Shown here in pieces: positions 50,891 to 60,591 of a DNA stretch of 64,000 nt; the first letter of the stretch is position 1, and each line of letters starts with the position of its first letter. The notes beneath the pieces are model-generated. The model was not told where the DNA came from and made no database searches. It was given only the letters and a program-made list of their open reading frames with translations. The DNA is from Mangrovibacterium marinum (GTDB taxonomy: Bacteria > Bacteroidota > Bacteroidia > Bacteroidales > Prolixibacteraceae). Location of the stretch: assembly GCF_003046625.1 (NCBI RefSeq), contig NZ_QAAD01000003.1:248001-312000 (forward strand), written 5' to 3'. The position numbers and the translations under genes were made by a program.

Positions 50891-51169
50891 ATGGAAACCC
50901 AATCTACCAACCAACGCCCGCCAAAAACCTGGCTGGTTGAATCTATTTTAGTGACCATTTTTTGTTGCTTGCCATTTGGCATTGCCGGTATCGTTAATGC
51001 CGCCAAAGTAGAATCGCGCTTTTATGCCGGCGACATCGAGGGATCACAACGCTCCTCCAACGAAGCAGGCAAGTGGACCAAAATCGGCTTCTTCATCGGC
51101 ATTGCAGGCATCGCTATTTACTTCATTTTAATGCTACTCGGAGTTGCTGCTGGATTCCTGGCCAATTAA
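50891..51169 (+). CDS. CD225/dispanin family membrane protein
   Basis: 92 residues from the ATG at 50891 (METQSTNQRPPKTWLVESIL). An N-terminal proline-rich tail is followed by the two-helix dispanin pattern: SILVTIFCCLPFGIAGIVNAAKVESRFYAGDIEGSQRSSNEAGKWTKIGFFIGIAGIAIYFILMLLGV. The re-entrant helix ends with CCLPFGI and the basic loop KxExR, as in bacterial members. The function is unknown; it is a small inner-membrane protein. It is paired with the DUF2752 gene 10 bp downstream, and inserted on the plus strand between surE and lpxB. Confidence 0.88.
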   Translation: METQSTNQRPPKTWLVESILVTIFCCLPFGIAGIVNAAKVESRFYAGDIEGSQRSSNEAGKWTKIGFFIGIAGIAIYFILMLLGVAAGFLAN

Positions 51170-51179
51170 GCGAAAAAGG

Positions 51180-51545
51180 ATGGTGATTGTGGTCTGTCTT
51201 GGGTTCATCATGGCCAACTACTGGCTATTCGACCCGGCAACCACCAATCACTTTCCTTCGTGCCCCTTCAAGGCGCTAACCGGGCTGAAGTGCGCCGGCT
51301 GTGGATCGCAACGTGCGCTCTATCAACTGCTGCACATGAACATTCGCGGAGCATGGCATTGCAATCCGTTATTAGTGGTCATGCTTCCGTATATGCTTTT
51401 CGGAGCCCTGCTCGACCTGATCAAAAATCCTTCGCCAAGCCTCCTGCGCATCCGCAAAAGCTTGTACGGAATCGCGGCAATCTACACTGTACTGGCAATT
51501 ATCGTAGCCTTTTGGATCGTAAGAAATCTGATCGAGCAGCTATAA
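51180..51545 (+). CDS. DUF2752 membrane protein
   Basis: 121 residues from the ATG at 51180 (MVIVVCLGFIMANYWLF). The DUF2752 signature CPFKALTGLKCAGCGSQRALYQLLHMNIRGAWHCNPLLV has the conserved Cys (CPF..TGxxCxGCG..R) and LLH elements. Three membrane helices follow or surround it. The family is unstudied and often found beside dispanin/TM2-type small membrane proteins, as here. It ends 6 bp inside the convergent minus-strand gene at 51540. Confidence 0.88.
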   Translation: MVIVVCLGFIMANYWLFDPATTNHFPSCPFKALTGLKCAGCGSQRALYQLLHMNIRGAWHCNPLLVVMLPYMLFGALLDLIKNPSPSLLRIRKSLYGIAAIYTVLAIIVAFWIVRNLIEQL

Positions 51546-51830
51546 CACTTTAACAAGCATGACCGCGAAGGCATAAACAAAAGTTGCCATAATGACGCCG
51601 CGCGCTGCGAGATCGTATTTTTGCCGGTAGAAATTCAGAAACAGCAAAAGATTAGGCAGTACACACAAGCTTAAAATTTTAAGCAGAGCACCCAACTGCC
51701 AGAGGGTTTGAAGATACTCAGAAAGGCTGACCTCCTGTTTGCTGAAGAAATATAGCAGCACAAATACCACAAGTGGTATGATTAAGCCGGGCACAAAACC
51801 GGTCATGAGTTTGTTTCTGTTCTTTTTCAT
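51540..51830 (-). CDS. Small three-helix membrane protein between surE and lpxB
   Basis: 96 residues. A basic N-terminus (MKKNRNKLM) is followed by three hydrophobic segments (FVPGLIIPLVVFVLLYFF, LGALLKILSLCVLPNLLLFLNFY, GVIMATFVYAFAVMLVKV). No known domain is recognised; the position next to surE suggests the conserved small membrane gene often found there in Bacteroidota. The stop overlaps the convergent DUF2752 stop region by 6 bp. Confidence 0.75.
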   Translation of the reverse strand: MKKNRNKLMTGFVPGLIIPLVVFVLLYFFSKQEVSLSEYLQTLWQLGALLKILSLCVLPNLLLFLNFYRQKYDLAARGVIMATFVYAFAVMLVKVL

Positions 51831-51841
51831 CCTGCTCCGAA

Positions 51842-52606
51842 TTAAAACTGCCAGCTATTCATTTTTTCCAGCGTATTGAAACAGGTCATATCCACCGATA
51901 CCGGCACCACCGAAACTTTTTGATCTTCGAGGGCATGCATGTCAGTTCCTGGCGTATCGGGCTCAAAATTCTTGAAATAGCCGCTCAGCCAGTAATAATC
52001 CTTTTGGTGTGGATCGGTTCGTTTTTCCATTTCTTCAACCCACTTGCCGGCAGCCTGTCGACACAGCTGAATTCCGCGAACCTCACCTTGGGGAATATTA
52101 ACATTTAAGCAAGTGAATTGTGGAAGTCCGTTTTGCGCAACAGCCTGAAAGATTCGCGCCACCCACATTTTGGCTCGGGTAAAGTCGGCATCGGCATCAA
52201 AATCGCATAAGGAAAATCCGATGGACGGAACACCGTGCAGACAGCCCTCCATAGCTGCCCCCATGGTGCCGCTGTATACCACGCTAACCGAGGTATTGGC
52301 TCCGTGATTAATGCCCGACACCACAAAGTCGGGCCGGCGATCGAGCAACTGGTTAAATCCCATCTTTATACAGTCGACAGGTGTGCCGCTACACTTATAT
52401 TCCACATAACCTTCTTCTTCCTCCAACTTACTTGCCCGCAAAGGTTTTCCGGTGGTAATGGCATTCGACATGCCCGACATGGCCGCTTCGGGAGCAATTA
52501 CTACGACATCGCCAAACAGGCGCATCACTTCGGTAAGCTCGCTCAAACCTTTGGCATATATACCATCATCATTCGTAACCAATATCAAGGGACGATCATT
52601 CATCAT
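51842..52606 (-). CDS. surE: 5'/3'-nucleotidase SurE
   Basis: 254 residues from the ATG at 52604-52606 (MMNDRPLILVTNDDGIYAKGL; the next Met is equally possible). A longer frame reads upstream sequence without family similarity. The metal-binding Asp pair lies in TNDDGI. Further SurE blocks are APEAAMSGMSNAITT, SGTPVDCIKMG, SGINHGANTSVSVVYSGTMGAAMEG (Asn ligand), LNVNIPQGEVRGIQLCRQA and a C-terminal GTDMHALEDQKVSVVP. It dephosphorylates nucleoside monophosphates in stationary phase or stress. Length is normal. Confidence 0.96.
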   Translation of the reverse strand: MMNDRPLILVTNDDGIYAKGLSELTEVMRLFGDVVVIAPEAAMSGMSNAITTGKPLRASKLEEEEGYVEYKCSGTPVDCIKMGFNQLLDRRPDFVVSGINHGANTSVSVVYSGTMGAAMEGCLHGVPSIGFSLCDFDADADFTRAKMWVARIFQAVAQNGLPQFTCLNVNIPQGEVRGIQLCRQAAGKWVEEMEKRTDPHQKDYYWLSGYFKNFEPDTPGTDMHALEDQKVSVVPVSVDMTCFNTLEKMNSWQF

Positions 52607-53262
52607 TGCGGGATTTTTCAGTTTCGCGGACAAAGATAATGTAATGCCGGAAATCGACTTCGGGAAATAGCCAAAATAAAAAATTGTGTACAACGAAAAC
52701 ATTATCCTCTAAAGCCATCCCTGCCTGATGGCTAAAAACAGAAGTACCGACACATAACGACACCGAATCCGTCGGTCAACAACCGTTATGCAACAAACTA
52801 CCCAAATTAATTATCATTTGTCACCTACACCAACGCCAAAAGCTTCGCCTACAAAAATAAAACATAACCCTATACCCCGCAGCAACCACAGAGACCTGTA
52901 TTCCAAGACCATTAAACTACAGTAAACCAAGAAAGTCAACAAAACGCTGATTTCGAAAACCAACACACTACGCACAAATGTTTGCCTATTATTTTTCTCG
53001 CCATGGATTCTTTTGTAATTTTTTTCTAAAGATTGTCGTTAAAGTTTAAAATTTCTTTAATATTGTCGTCGAATAGTTAAAATCATTTAAATAATAGACA
53101 GGCGTTTATTGCCCGAAATTGAGCTCGACAGAATCGCATCAGCGCATCTTGTTGCGGGCATAAAAGGGCAAATCATGGCGGATGAAATCACAGGAGAGAA
53201 ACTCTCATGTATATATATGCAGTTTTCAAGCAATGTAAACTTCAAACATTAATTCAATTTTT
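52607..53262 (+). other. Intergenic region upstream of the SusC gene
   Basis: About 650 bp between the surE start and the SusC start, AT-rich and without a credible gene. It should hold the surE promoter and the SusC promoter and leader. Poly-T/A tracts occur around 53010-53100 (TTGTAATTTTTTTCTAAAG, ATTTAAATAATAG). I could not fix a TAnnTTTG box or an operator. Confidence 0.6.
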
Positions 53263-56200
53263 ATGAAAAAAACCTTGTTACGATCCCTTCGTCATGGTCT
53301 GCAAAGATCGATGAAAATGATGACGGTGATCCTGGGACTATGTGCAATCACGAATGCACAAGCAAGCAGCCCGGCCAACACGAGCAACTTGGTCGGAACA
53401 GAGCAAAATCAGGGAAAACTTGTTAGTGGTACCGTGACGGATCAGAACGGCGAACCACTCTTTGGTGTTGCTGTTGCCATCGAAGGAACTTCAAAAGGAT
53501 TGATTACCGATTTCGACGGTAATTTCCGCATTGAAGTACCTGGCGAAAACAGTGTTTTGATTTTCTCCTTTGTTGGATTCGAAACACAAAAAATCACAGT
53601 CGGCAACCAAACAACTTTTAATGTAGTGCTGGCTGAAAATGTTCAGCAGGTTGACGAAGTCGTGGTAACAGCACTGGGTATCAAAAAACAAGCTAAAGCG
53701 CTTGGATACGCCATGACCGAACTGAACGGCGACGACATCAACGTAAACGCCATCAACCCGGTAAACGCCCTTCAGGGAAAAGCAGCCGGTGTTGACATTG
53801 CACAATCGGACGGTGGTATGTTCGGATCGACAAAAGTTTTGATTCGTGGTGCCTCAACTCTGGGAAGCAACAACCAACCGATTTATGTGGTTGACGGAAT
53901 TATCCTGGACAACAGCGTAGCCGATTCAGGTGATGCCGACTGGTCTTCCGCGTCAGACGACTGGGGTAACGAATTGAAAAACCTGAACCCGGACGACTTT
54001 GCATCAGTATCGATTTTGAAAGGTGCTCCTGCAACAGCTCTTTATGGTTCGCGTGGTTTGAACGGTGCAATCGTTATCACAACAAAAAGCGGAAAAGCCC
54101 AAAAAGGCTTAGGTGTATCGGTTTCTCAAACCTTCGGCATCGACCATGTTTACAAGCAACCGGACCTGCAAAACGTCTATGGCGACGGTGCCTTATCAGG
54201 CTGGGTTGACTACGGTGATACCTATATTGGTGAAAATGGTAAACCCCAATACTATGCCTGGCAAAACCAGGAGCAATTCTATTATAATGTTGACGGACAA
54301 CGGAAATTCAACCGTTGGGAAATGGGATTTGGTCCTCGTTTCGACGGCAGTGCAATTTTAGGTTACGACAACGAGATGACAAGCTACAGCGCGGTAAAAA
54401 ACAACTACCGCGATATGTTCGACCTGGGATTCAACACCAACACAAACGTTGCTGTTCAGGGTGGAAACGAAAAAACAACCTTCTACTCGTCGGTATCTTA
54501 CAAACATGCCAACGGAACTTTGGGTAAAAACGAATTCAGCCGCCTGGCATTCCTGGCTAAAGCAACACACAAATTAGCGGATAATGTATCGGTTGAAGCG
54601 AGCATGAACTTCGCCGAGTCGACACCGAAAAACCCGCTGCCAAACGTTGGTGAATACTTCATCAATGGTACCTTCGATCGCGAATACGATCCTTCTTATT
54701 ACAAAAACAAATACAAAGGTTCACACGGAGGTCTGGCTTCATCGAACTATGGCGATGAGTATGCCAACATTCCGGGAAGAGGCCTTTGGTGGGCACTTAA
54801 CGAAAACTCGTCGGTACAACACGAGACTTCGGTACGCCCTTATTTGGCCCTTACCATCGACGCTACAAGTTGGTTGAAGATTAAAGCCGAAGCCAACTAT
54901 AACTATTACTTCACCGACAAAGAAGTGAAGAATCCGAACTCGGGTTACGCCAGAACTTACGAAACCGGTGCAGGTAGCTATAGCATGACTCAAACCACGA
55001 AAAAGCAAACCAATGCCGATATCGCTTTCATGTTCAACAAAACCATTAACGACGACTGGAGCGTAACCGGTTTCCTTCGTGGTGACTACTATGATAACAA
55101 ACAGAGCTACATGGGCACCTGGACCAGTGGTGGTTTGGTTGTTCCCGACCAGTACTTTATCAACAACTCTGTAAAATCGGTTGGTTACAGCTCTTATTTG
55201 TTAGGTAAAAAAAGAATGTTATCACTTGCGGCTCAAGCTAGTGTAGCCTGGAAAAACCAAATTTTCCTGGATGTTACCGGCCGTAACGACTGGTCTTCAT
55301 CCTTGGTTTATTCCGACGGTAGCGGAAACTACTCTTACTTCTACCCATCGGTTAGCCTTGCCGGAATCGTAACTGAAATGACGGACCTGCCCGATTGGAT
55401 TTCGTTCGGTAAAGTGCGTGCTTCATGGGGACAGGTAGGTAACGATACCGAATCGTACCTGATTAACTCGGCCTATTCGCTGGCGACAAGCGAAGTGGAC
55501 GGACAAAAAGTAAACTCGCTGACCATCCCGACAACCATGTATTCACGGGATTTGAAACCCGAAAAGAAAACATCGTGGGAACTTGGTTTAGACTGGAGAT
55601 TTTTGGGTAGCCGTTTAGGAATCGACGCGACCTACTACAAAGAGAATACTCGCAACCAGATTATGAGCATTTCAGTTCCGAATGTTTCGGGTGTGAACAA
55701 CCAGCTGGTGAATGCCGGTAATATCCAAAACCAAGGGATTGAAATCGCACTGCACACCATTCCTGTTAAATCAAACGACTGGCAGTGGGATGTAGACTTC
55801 ACCTATACGAAAAACTCAAGCAAAATTATCTCACTGCACGAAAACGTAGCCAACTACATTTTGCTTGACGGTAATACAAACTACGGAAACTACCGTATTG
55901 GAGCAGTTGCCAAAGTGGGTGGTGCTTATGGTCTGTTGATGACTGACTCGAAAGCTAAAATTGACGAAGCAACGGGTCTTCCGGTATTAAGCTGGAACGA
56001 CACACGCCGAACTGCTTATCAGGAACGAAGCGGAAAAGAAGAGGAAATCGGATCAGTAATGCCTGACTTCCTGGGTTCTGTTTCTACCAAATTGCGTTAT
56101 AAAAACTTCAGCATGCAAGTTGGTCTGGATATGCGTTTTGGTGGCTACGTGGCTTCTTATGGTAGCCGCTACGGTACAGCTTATGGATATACTGAAGCCT

Positions 56201-56721
56201 CGTTAAACGGTTCTGCTCCCGAATACGGTGGTGTAAGCTGGACTTCGAAATTTGACGATATCACCTACTCCGACGGAATCATCCCCGAAGGGATCTTTGC
56301 TGCCGGAACAGCTATCAGCCAGGCTAACGGAACAAGCTACACCGTTGCCGAAGGTGGCGAAACCTACCGCGATCTGTACGAAAAAGGTGTAATTGAGCCC
56401 AACCATGCTTCTGCCTGGAACTATTATATCAACAGCTGGGGCCGTGGTGTTGTCAACGACGACTGGGTGAAAGAACTGGACTATATCGCCCTGCGCGAAG
56501 TATCGTTCTTCTACAACTGCCCGAAAGAAATTGCACAGAAAATCGGTGCCGGTAGTTTAACCTTTGGCTTGTCAGGCCGCAACCTGGGTTACTTGTTGAA
56601 TACGGCTCCTGGTGGTGAAAACCCGGAATCGGTTCGTGGTACATCAGCTTACAACTTCCGGATGCGTTCATACTCGCCCTATACAGCAAGCTATATGTTC
56701 TCAATTTCAGCAACATTCTGA
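53263..56721 (+). CDS. SusC/RagA-type TonB-linked outer membrane protein
   Basis: 1152 residues. The signal peptide is MKKTLLRSLRHGLQRSMKMMTVILGLCAITNAQA. A carboxypeptidase-like Ig domain (GKLVSGTVTDQNGEPLFGVAVAIEGTSKGLITDFDGNFRIEVP) and a TonB-box-like segment VDEVVVTALGIKK are followed by the plug (NALQGKAAGVDIAQSDGGMFGSTKVLIRGASTLGSNNQPIYVVDG). A 22-strand barrel ends in YTASYMFSISATF. It imports an oligosaccharide or peptide with the SusD partner encoded 34 bp later. The length is typical. No degradative enzymes adjoin it, so the substrate cannot be named; the pectin enzymes 14 kb away are the only candidates seen. Confidence 0.95.
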   Translation: MKKTLLRSLRHGLQRSMKMMTVILGLCAITNAQASSPANTSNLVGTEQNQGKLVSGTVTDQNGEPLFGVAVAIEGTSKGLITDFDGNFRIEVPGENSVLIFSFVGFETQKITVGNQTTFNVVLAENVQQVDEVVVTALGIKKQAKALGYAMTELNGDDINVNAINPVNALQGKAAGVDIAQSDGGMFGSTKVLIRGASTLGSNNQPIYVVDGIILDNSVADSGDADWSSASDDWGNELKNLNPDDFASVSILKGAPATALYGSRGLNGAIVITTKSGKAQKGLGVSVSQTFGIDHVYKQPDLQNVYGDGALSGWVDYGDTYIGENGKPQYYAWQNQEQFYYNVDGQRKFNRWEMGFGPRFDGSAILGYDNEMTSYSAVKNNYRDMFDLGFNTNTNVAVQGGNEKTTFYSSVSYKHANGTLGKNEFSRLAFLAKATHKLADNVSVEASMNFAESTPKNPLPNVGEYFINGTFDREYDPSYYKNKYKGSHGGLASSNYGDEYANIPGRGLWWALNENSSVQHETSVRPYLALTIDATSWLKIKAEANYNYYFTDKEVKNPNSGYARTYETGAGSYSMTQTTKKQTNADIAFMFNKTINDDWSVTGFLRGDYYDNKQSYMGTWTSGGLVVPDQYFINNSVKSVGYSSYLLGKKRMLSLAAQASVAWKNQIFLDVTGRNDWSSSLVYSDGSGNYSYFYPSVSLAGIVTEMTDLPDWISFGKVRASWGQVGNDTESYLINSAYSLATSEVDGQKVNSLTIPTTMYSRDLKPEKKTSWELGLDWRFLGSRLGIDATYYKENTRNQIMSISVPNVSGVNNQLVNAGNIQNQGIEIALHTIPVKSNDWQWDVDFTYTKNSSKIISLHENVANYILLDGNTNYGNYRIGAVAKVGGAYGLLMTDSKAKIDEATGLPVLSWNDTRRTAYQERSGKEEEIGSVMPDFLGSVSTKLRYKNFSMQVGLDMRFGGYVASYGSRYGTAYGYTEASLNGSAPEYGGVSWTSKFDDITYSDGIIPEGIFAAGTAISQANGTSYTVAEGGETYRDLYEKGVIEPNHASAWNYYINSWGRGVVNDDWVKELDYIALREVSFFYNCPKEIAQKIGAGSLTFGLSGRNLGYLLNTAPGGENPESVRGTSAYNFRMRSYSPYTASYMFSISATF

Positions 56722-56755
56722 TAGAAAGCATTAAAACTTAAAAAACACAAGAAAG

Positions 56756-58654
56756 ATGAACTATAAAAAAATAGCGGTTTACATGTCCATGGCCGCAGCA
56801 TTGCTTACAACCAATGCCTGCCAAGACAAATTTGCCGACATCAACACCGATCCGGCCAGTATTACAAACGGCGACGTGAATTACCTGTTTACCCAGGCAC
56901 TGATCAACTTTGAGCCTTCCGACTATACCTTTTGGTATTACAACGCTCCCATGATGTACAAATGGGGTGAAATCGGAATCGGTACTACCGGCTTTAATTC
57001 AACCTACCAGGAAACCACCGAATACGGTGGCCAGGGACAACAAACTTACCAGGTGCTGCGCTACGTTCGCGACTTTGAATACCAACTGGAGCAAATGTCG
57101 GCAGAAGAAGCAGCAGGCTACCAGCAACAACTGGCAGCTTTGCGTACGCTGACCATTTACCTGGGTATTTTCGACACCGACATGTACGGCGATATGCCTT
57201 TCAACGAGGCTTGTCTGGCCCGCTATACGAGTCCTTCGTTGTTGACTCCGGCTTACGACACGGTTGAAAGCTTATACAGCCAATGGTTGGAAGAACTGGA
57301 TACTTATGTAACCACATTGACCACCGCAACTGACCAAAACTGGATCGCCAAACAAGATTTGATCTATGGAGGCGATGCTGCAAAATGGGCCAAGTTAGCC
57401 AACTCGTTGCGTCTGAAAATTGCCGTTCGCTTGTTGTCGCAAGACAAAACAAAAGCATTGCAAGTTGCCAAAACAGTTGCCGAAAGCCCTGCCGGCGTTC
57501 TGAATGGTACCGACGACGACTTTGTATTCAACAAAGCTACGGCGGTATCAGACAACGATGGCGACAAAGTTTACCACTTCGGAAACAATGTGTTGAGCAG
57601 CCTTGCACCTACTCAACTGGTGTCTGAGTTCATGCTCGACAATCAGGATCCGCGTATTCGTTTCTTCTTCTCGAAAAACGACTACAACTCGAAAGTTGTA
57701 CAGGCTTTCTTCGATCAGGATATCGAATTGCCTGATTTCATTGCCGACAATGTAGAATATACCGAAGATGCCAACGGCAACAAAACCTTCTCGAACTGGA
57801 AAGGCCTGGGCGAACCTTGGGTACGCTACTATGGCTTGCCAATGGTAATGAATGCCAACCAGGACGGCACTTATGACGGTTACTTCAAGACCAGCCCGTA
57901 CACCTTGAAAAACAGCGAAGGATCGGAATATACTTACGAGGCAACATCTCGTTTCAACGAAGAATTGGTCCGTGGCCGCCTGGACTACACAATCCCGGCT
58001 GCACCGGAAGATGTTCCCGTTACCGACTCTCAGGACAACCCTTGGTGGGGTATGTACATGTCGACTGCCGAAGTAAACTTCTACTTTGCAGAGCTGGCCC
58101 TTTTGGGTGCCGACCTGCCGAACACAGCAGAAGCTTACTATAATGCAGCCGTTGAAGCCTCGGTACAGGAATACGATCGTTTGGCGAGCCTGAACCAAAT
58201 TCCGTATTACGGAAAAACTTATGGCTACGACCCGAATGAAAAAGTAATTGATCTGCAAGACGGAGAAATTGAAACCATGATGACGATGCCTGACGTTGCC
58301 TTCAGTGGATCAACCGCTGAAAAGCTGGAGAAAATCTACGTTCAGGAAATCCTGCACTTCATGTTTGCTCCTTCTGATCAGTTCAACGTTATTCGTCGTT
58401 CAGGTATTCCTGCCCGCAACAGCTCCATGTTCGCATGGACCGACTTCCAGGAGCCCAGCTACACGCAGATTCCTCGTCGTTTCGAAGTGAGCACTCCTTC
58501 GGTAACCGACCTGATGTACGACATCAAAGTAGAGGCATACAGCAATCAGGGATTCACTTCGGGAACCAGCATTCCAACAAACTTACTGAACACCGAGCGT
58601 GTTTGGCAAGATGAAGGTGCACCTAACTTCGGTGAAGGTCCGAATGCACAATAA
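56756..58654 (+). CDS. SusD/RagB-type surface lipoprotein (SusD-like 2)
   Basis: 632 residues. A lipoprotein signal (MSMAAALLTTNAC, Cys about 22) is followed by DKFADINTDPASITNGDVNYLFTQALINFEP, typical of the SusD_2 subgroup. TPR-like helices follow, with a C-terminal region including WWGMYMSTAEVNFYFAELALLGADLPNTAEAYYNAAVEASVQEY and IYVQEILHFMFAPSDQFNVIRRSGIPAR. It forms the lid of the SusC transporter. It is longer than average (about 500-550). It is cotranscribed with SusC and closed by a strong terminator (58704). Confidence 0.94.
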   Translation: MNYKKIAVYMSMAAALLTTNACQDKFADINTDPASITNGDVNYLFTQALINFEPSDYTFWYYNAPMMYKWGEIGIGTTGFNSTYQETTEYGGQGQQTYQVLRYVRDFEYQLEQMSAEEAAGYQQQLAALRTLTIYLGIFDTDMYGDMPFNEACLARYTSPSLLTPAYDTVESLYSQWLEELDTYVTTLTTATDQNWIAKQDLIYGGDAAKWAKLANSLRLKIAVRLLSQDKTKALQVAKTVAESPAGVLNGTDDDFVFNKATAVSDNDGDKVYHFGNNVLSSLAPTQLVSEFMLDNQDPRIRFFFSKNDYNSKVVQAFFDQDIELPDFIADNVEYTEDANGNKTFSNWKGLGEPWVRYYGLPMVMNANQDGTYDGYFKTSPYTLKNSEGSEYTYEATSRFNEELVRGRLDYTIPAAPEDVPVTDSQDNPWWGMYMSTAEVNFYFAELALLGADLPNTAEAYYNAAVEASVQEYDRLASLNQIPYYGKTYGYDPNEKVIDLQDGEIETMMTMPDVAFSGSTAEKLEKIYVQEILHFMFAPSDQFNVIRRSGIPARNSSMFAWTDFQEPSYTQIPRRFEVSTPSVTDLMYDIKVEAYSNQGFTSGTSIPTNLLNTERVWQDEGAPNFGEGPNAQ

Positions 58655-58703
58655 GCCCAATTATTTGTACTGATTACATTCATCGAGTACAAAACAATAC
58701 ATC

Positions 58704-58745
58704 GAATGAGGTTATCGAAATCGGTAACCTCATTCTTCTTTTTTT
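58704..58745 (+). terminator. Rho-independent terminator after the SusC/SusD operon
   Basis: GAATGAGGTTA (58704-58714) and TAACCTCATTC (58725-58735) form a perfect 11-bp stem, followed by TTCTTTTTTT. Confidence 0.93.
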
Positions 58746-58829
58746 ACCCCGCCATGCTGCTTTTTAGCTGTACGACAGCAAAGCCTTTTATCAATATTTT
58801 TTATTTTTGTAACCTCACGTTTACCGACT

Positions 58830-60062
58830 ATGCCTTTAAAAACGCCAGAAAAACTAAAAGATCAAGCATTAAGCGAGCTCAAACGCTATAATTTGCGGAT
58901 GCAGATCATTCGGTTACTTTACAAAAAGAGCCCACAGTCGGCTGTTCAGCTCAGCAAAAAACTAGCGATCAGCCTCCCGTCGACACGGAGTATGCTGAAC
59001 GAGCTGATCGACGAAGAGGTTGTTCTCATTAAAGGAACCGGCGAATCCAGCGGTGGGCGTAAACCGGTGCTTTACAGTTTAAACGGCGAAGCGTTCCACA
59101 TTCTCGCCGTGGAGATGGATCAATACAATGCCCAAGCCGTTATTCTGAACTGTCTGAATGAACCATGCAGCGAGATTTTTCAATTCGACAGCAATATCGA
59201 CGATCCCGAATTTATCAGCAAACTCGACCAGGCCTTCAATCGTCTGGAAACAAGTTCAGGCATCCGCAAAACGCAGGTAAACGCTATCGGCATCGGTATG
59301 CCCGGACTGATCGACCCGCGGACAGGTGTGAACCAAACCATCAAAAATCCGGCACGACGCTCGATTGCTCAGCAGGTTGAAAAACATTTCAAACTGTCCA
59401 CCTATATCGAAAATGATGCACGCATGCAAACCCTCGGCGAGTTTGTGTTCGGCCAGGCCAAAAATTCACAAAATACCCTGGTTATTAACTGGAGCTGGGG
59501 GCTTGGCTTAGGGATGATTATCAACGGCGAAATTTTTGCCGGCAGCAATGGCTGCTCCGGCGAGTTCAGTCATATCCGCGTGGTAGAGGACGGCGAACTG
59601 TGCGAATGCGGCAAACGCGGATGTTTGCAAACAATTACCGGAGCACAGCATTTACTCGATCTGGCTAAACAAGCTATTGCCAACAAAGAAATATCACAGT
59701 TAACCAACGACTTTCAGCACCGCCCGGACGAACTAACCGTCAAGGCTGTTATTGCCAGTGCCCTAAAAGGCGACGAGCTATCAATCAACCTGATCAGCCA
59801 ACTGGGTAAAAATATGGCTTGGGGCTTATCCATTCTGATTCAGCTTTACAACCCCGAACTTATTCTGCTGAGCGGGCCCCTCTCCGCTCCCAAACAATAT
59901 CTGCTGCCGACCATCCAACAGGCTCTGCATCAATATTGCCTGGAGAATATTCTTTCAAACGTCAAAATCGAGATCTCCGCCTTGGCCGAGCATTCGGGAC
60001 TGAAAGGTACCGGAGTTATGGTCTTTAAAAAGCTTTTCAGCACACAGCAGGCAAACCGTTAA
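58830..60062 (+). CDS. ROK-family transcriptional regulator (NagC/XylR type)
   Basis: 410 residues. An N-terminal winged helix-turn-helix (MQIIRLLYKKSPQSAVQLSKKLAISLPSTRSMLNELIDEEVV) is followed by a ROK sugar-kinase-like fold: GTGESSGGRKPVLYSLN, AIGIGMPGLIDPRTG, the N-E-D region IENDARMQTLGEFVFGQAKNSQNTLVINW and WGLGLGMIINGEIFAGSNGCSGEFSHI. The zinc motif CECGKRGCLQTI lies at about 255-266. It is a sugar-responsive regulator. Its place after the SusC/SusD operon, in the same direction and behind a terminator, suggests that it controls that operon. The effector is unknown. Confidence 0.93.
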   Translation: MPLKTPEKLKDQALSELKRYNLRMQIIRLLYKKSPQSAVQLSKKLAISLPSTRSMLNELIDEEVVLIKGTGESSGGRKPVLYSLNGEAFHILAVEMDQYNAQAVILNCLNEPCSEIFQFDSNIDDPEFISKLDQAFNRLETSSGIRKTQVNAIGIGMPGLIDPRTGVNQTIKNPARRSIAQQVEKHFKLSTYIENDARMQTLGEFVFGQAKNSQNTLVINWSWGLGLGMIINGEIFAGSNGCSGEFSHIRVVEDGELCECGKRGCLQTITGAQHLLDLAKQAIANKEISQLTNDFQHRPDELTVKAVIASALKGDELSINLISQLGKNMAWGLSILIQLYNPELILLSGPLSAPKQYLLPTIQQALHQYCLENILSNVKIEISALAEHSGLKGTGVMVFKKLFSTQQANR

Positions 60063-60309
60063 TGCCGATTTGTGTCTGAAGTTGCCCGATAAATCCACCT
60101 CCCTTTTTATCAATAGATCGTTCGATTTTCAGACCATCAGCCATTTATTACAGCTTAATTTAGCGTGTTTGGGCTAACCACTCGACAAATTCATCGAGAA
60201 CAAAAAGCCCGCTGATTATAAAAAGTCAACCAACTATTCTTTTTTCTGAAAGTCTACCACGTAAAGACGCTAAAGCACAATGTCGATAACTGGTTTTGAT
60301 TAGAAGTGG

Positions 60310-60490
60310 AACAACAACCCGACAACTTTTGAGAACAACGACAACAGCATTGTCGAAAATAGTAAACTTTCATTCCTGTTGGTGATTCCCGGGAATCATG
60401 AATGTTTTTTTTGATTTTCATTCCCGATTAATCGGGACGGCATCACACCGGAATATTTCAGCGTGTAAATTAGCTTGCAAAACGGTATAA
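60310..60490. repeat. Dispersed repeat, most complete copy
   Basis: A 180-bp non-coding element just upstream of the ECF sigma gene. It contains the internal palindromes GATTCCCGGGAATC (60385-60398) and TCCCGATTAATCGGGA (60422-60437) and the conserved stretches TAGTAAACTTTCATTCCTGTTGG and TTAGCTTGCAAAACGGTATAA. Two diverged partial copies lie at 43203-43292 and 42761-43000. A short similarity occurs near 19047. Confidence 0.75.
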
Positions 60491-60591
60491 AAAGGAATAA
60501 TCAGCTATTTTCCAAAAAAATACTTTCTTCGGATGTAATGATATTCTGCTCCGCTCGTCATAAATTTGAATGCAACAAAACAAACAAGCGG

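Noticed and set aside
53263-58654. Assignment of the SusC/SusD pair to pectin
   Set aside because: No polysaccharide enzyme adjoins it, it has its own ROK regulator, and the pectin locus is 14 kb away. The link is only a possibility.
60475-60591. N-terminal extension of the second ECF sigma factor
   Set aside because: The extra codons start at TTG, read the dispersed repeat and lack sigma-family similarity. The ATG at 60592 gives the normal length.
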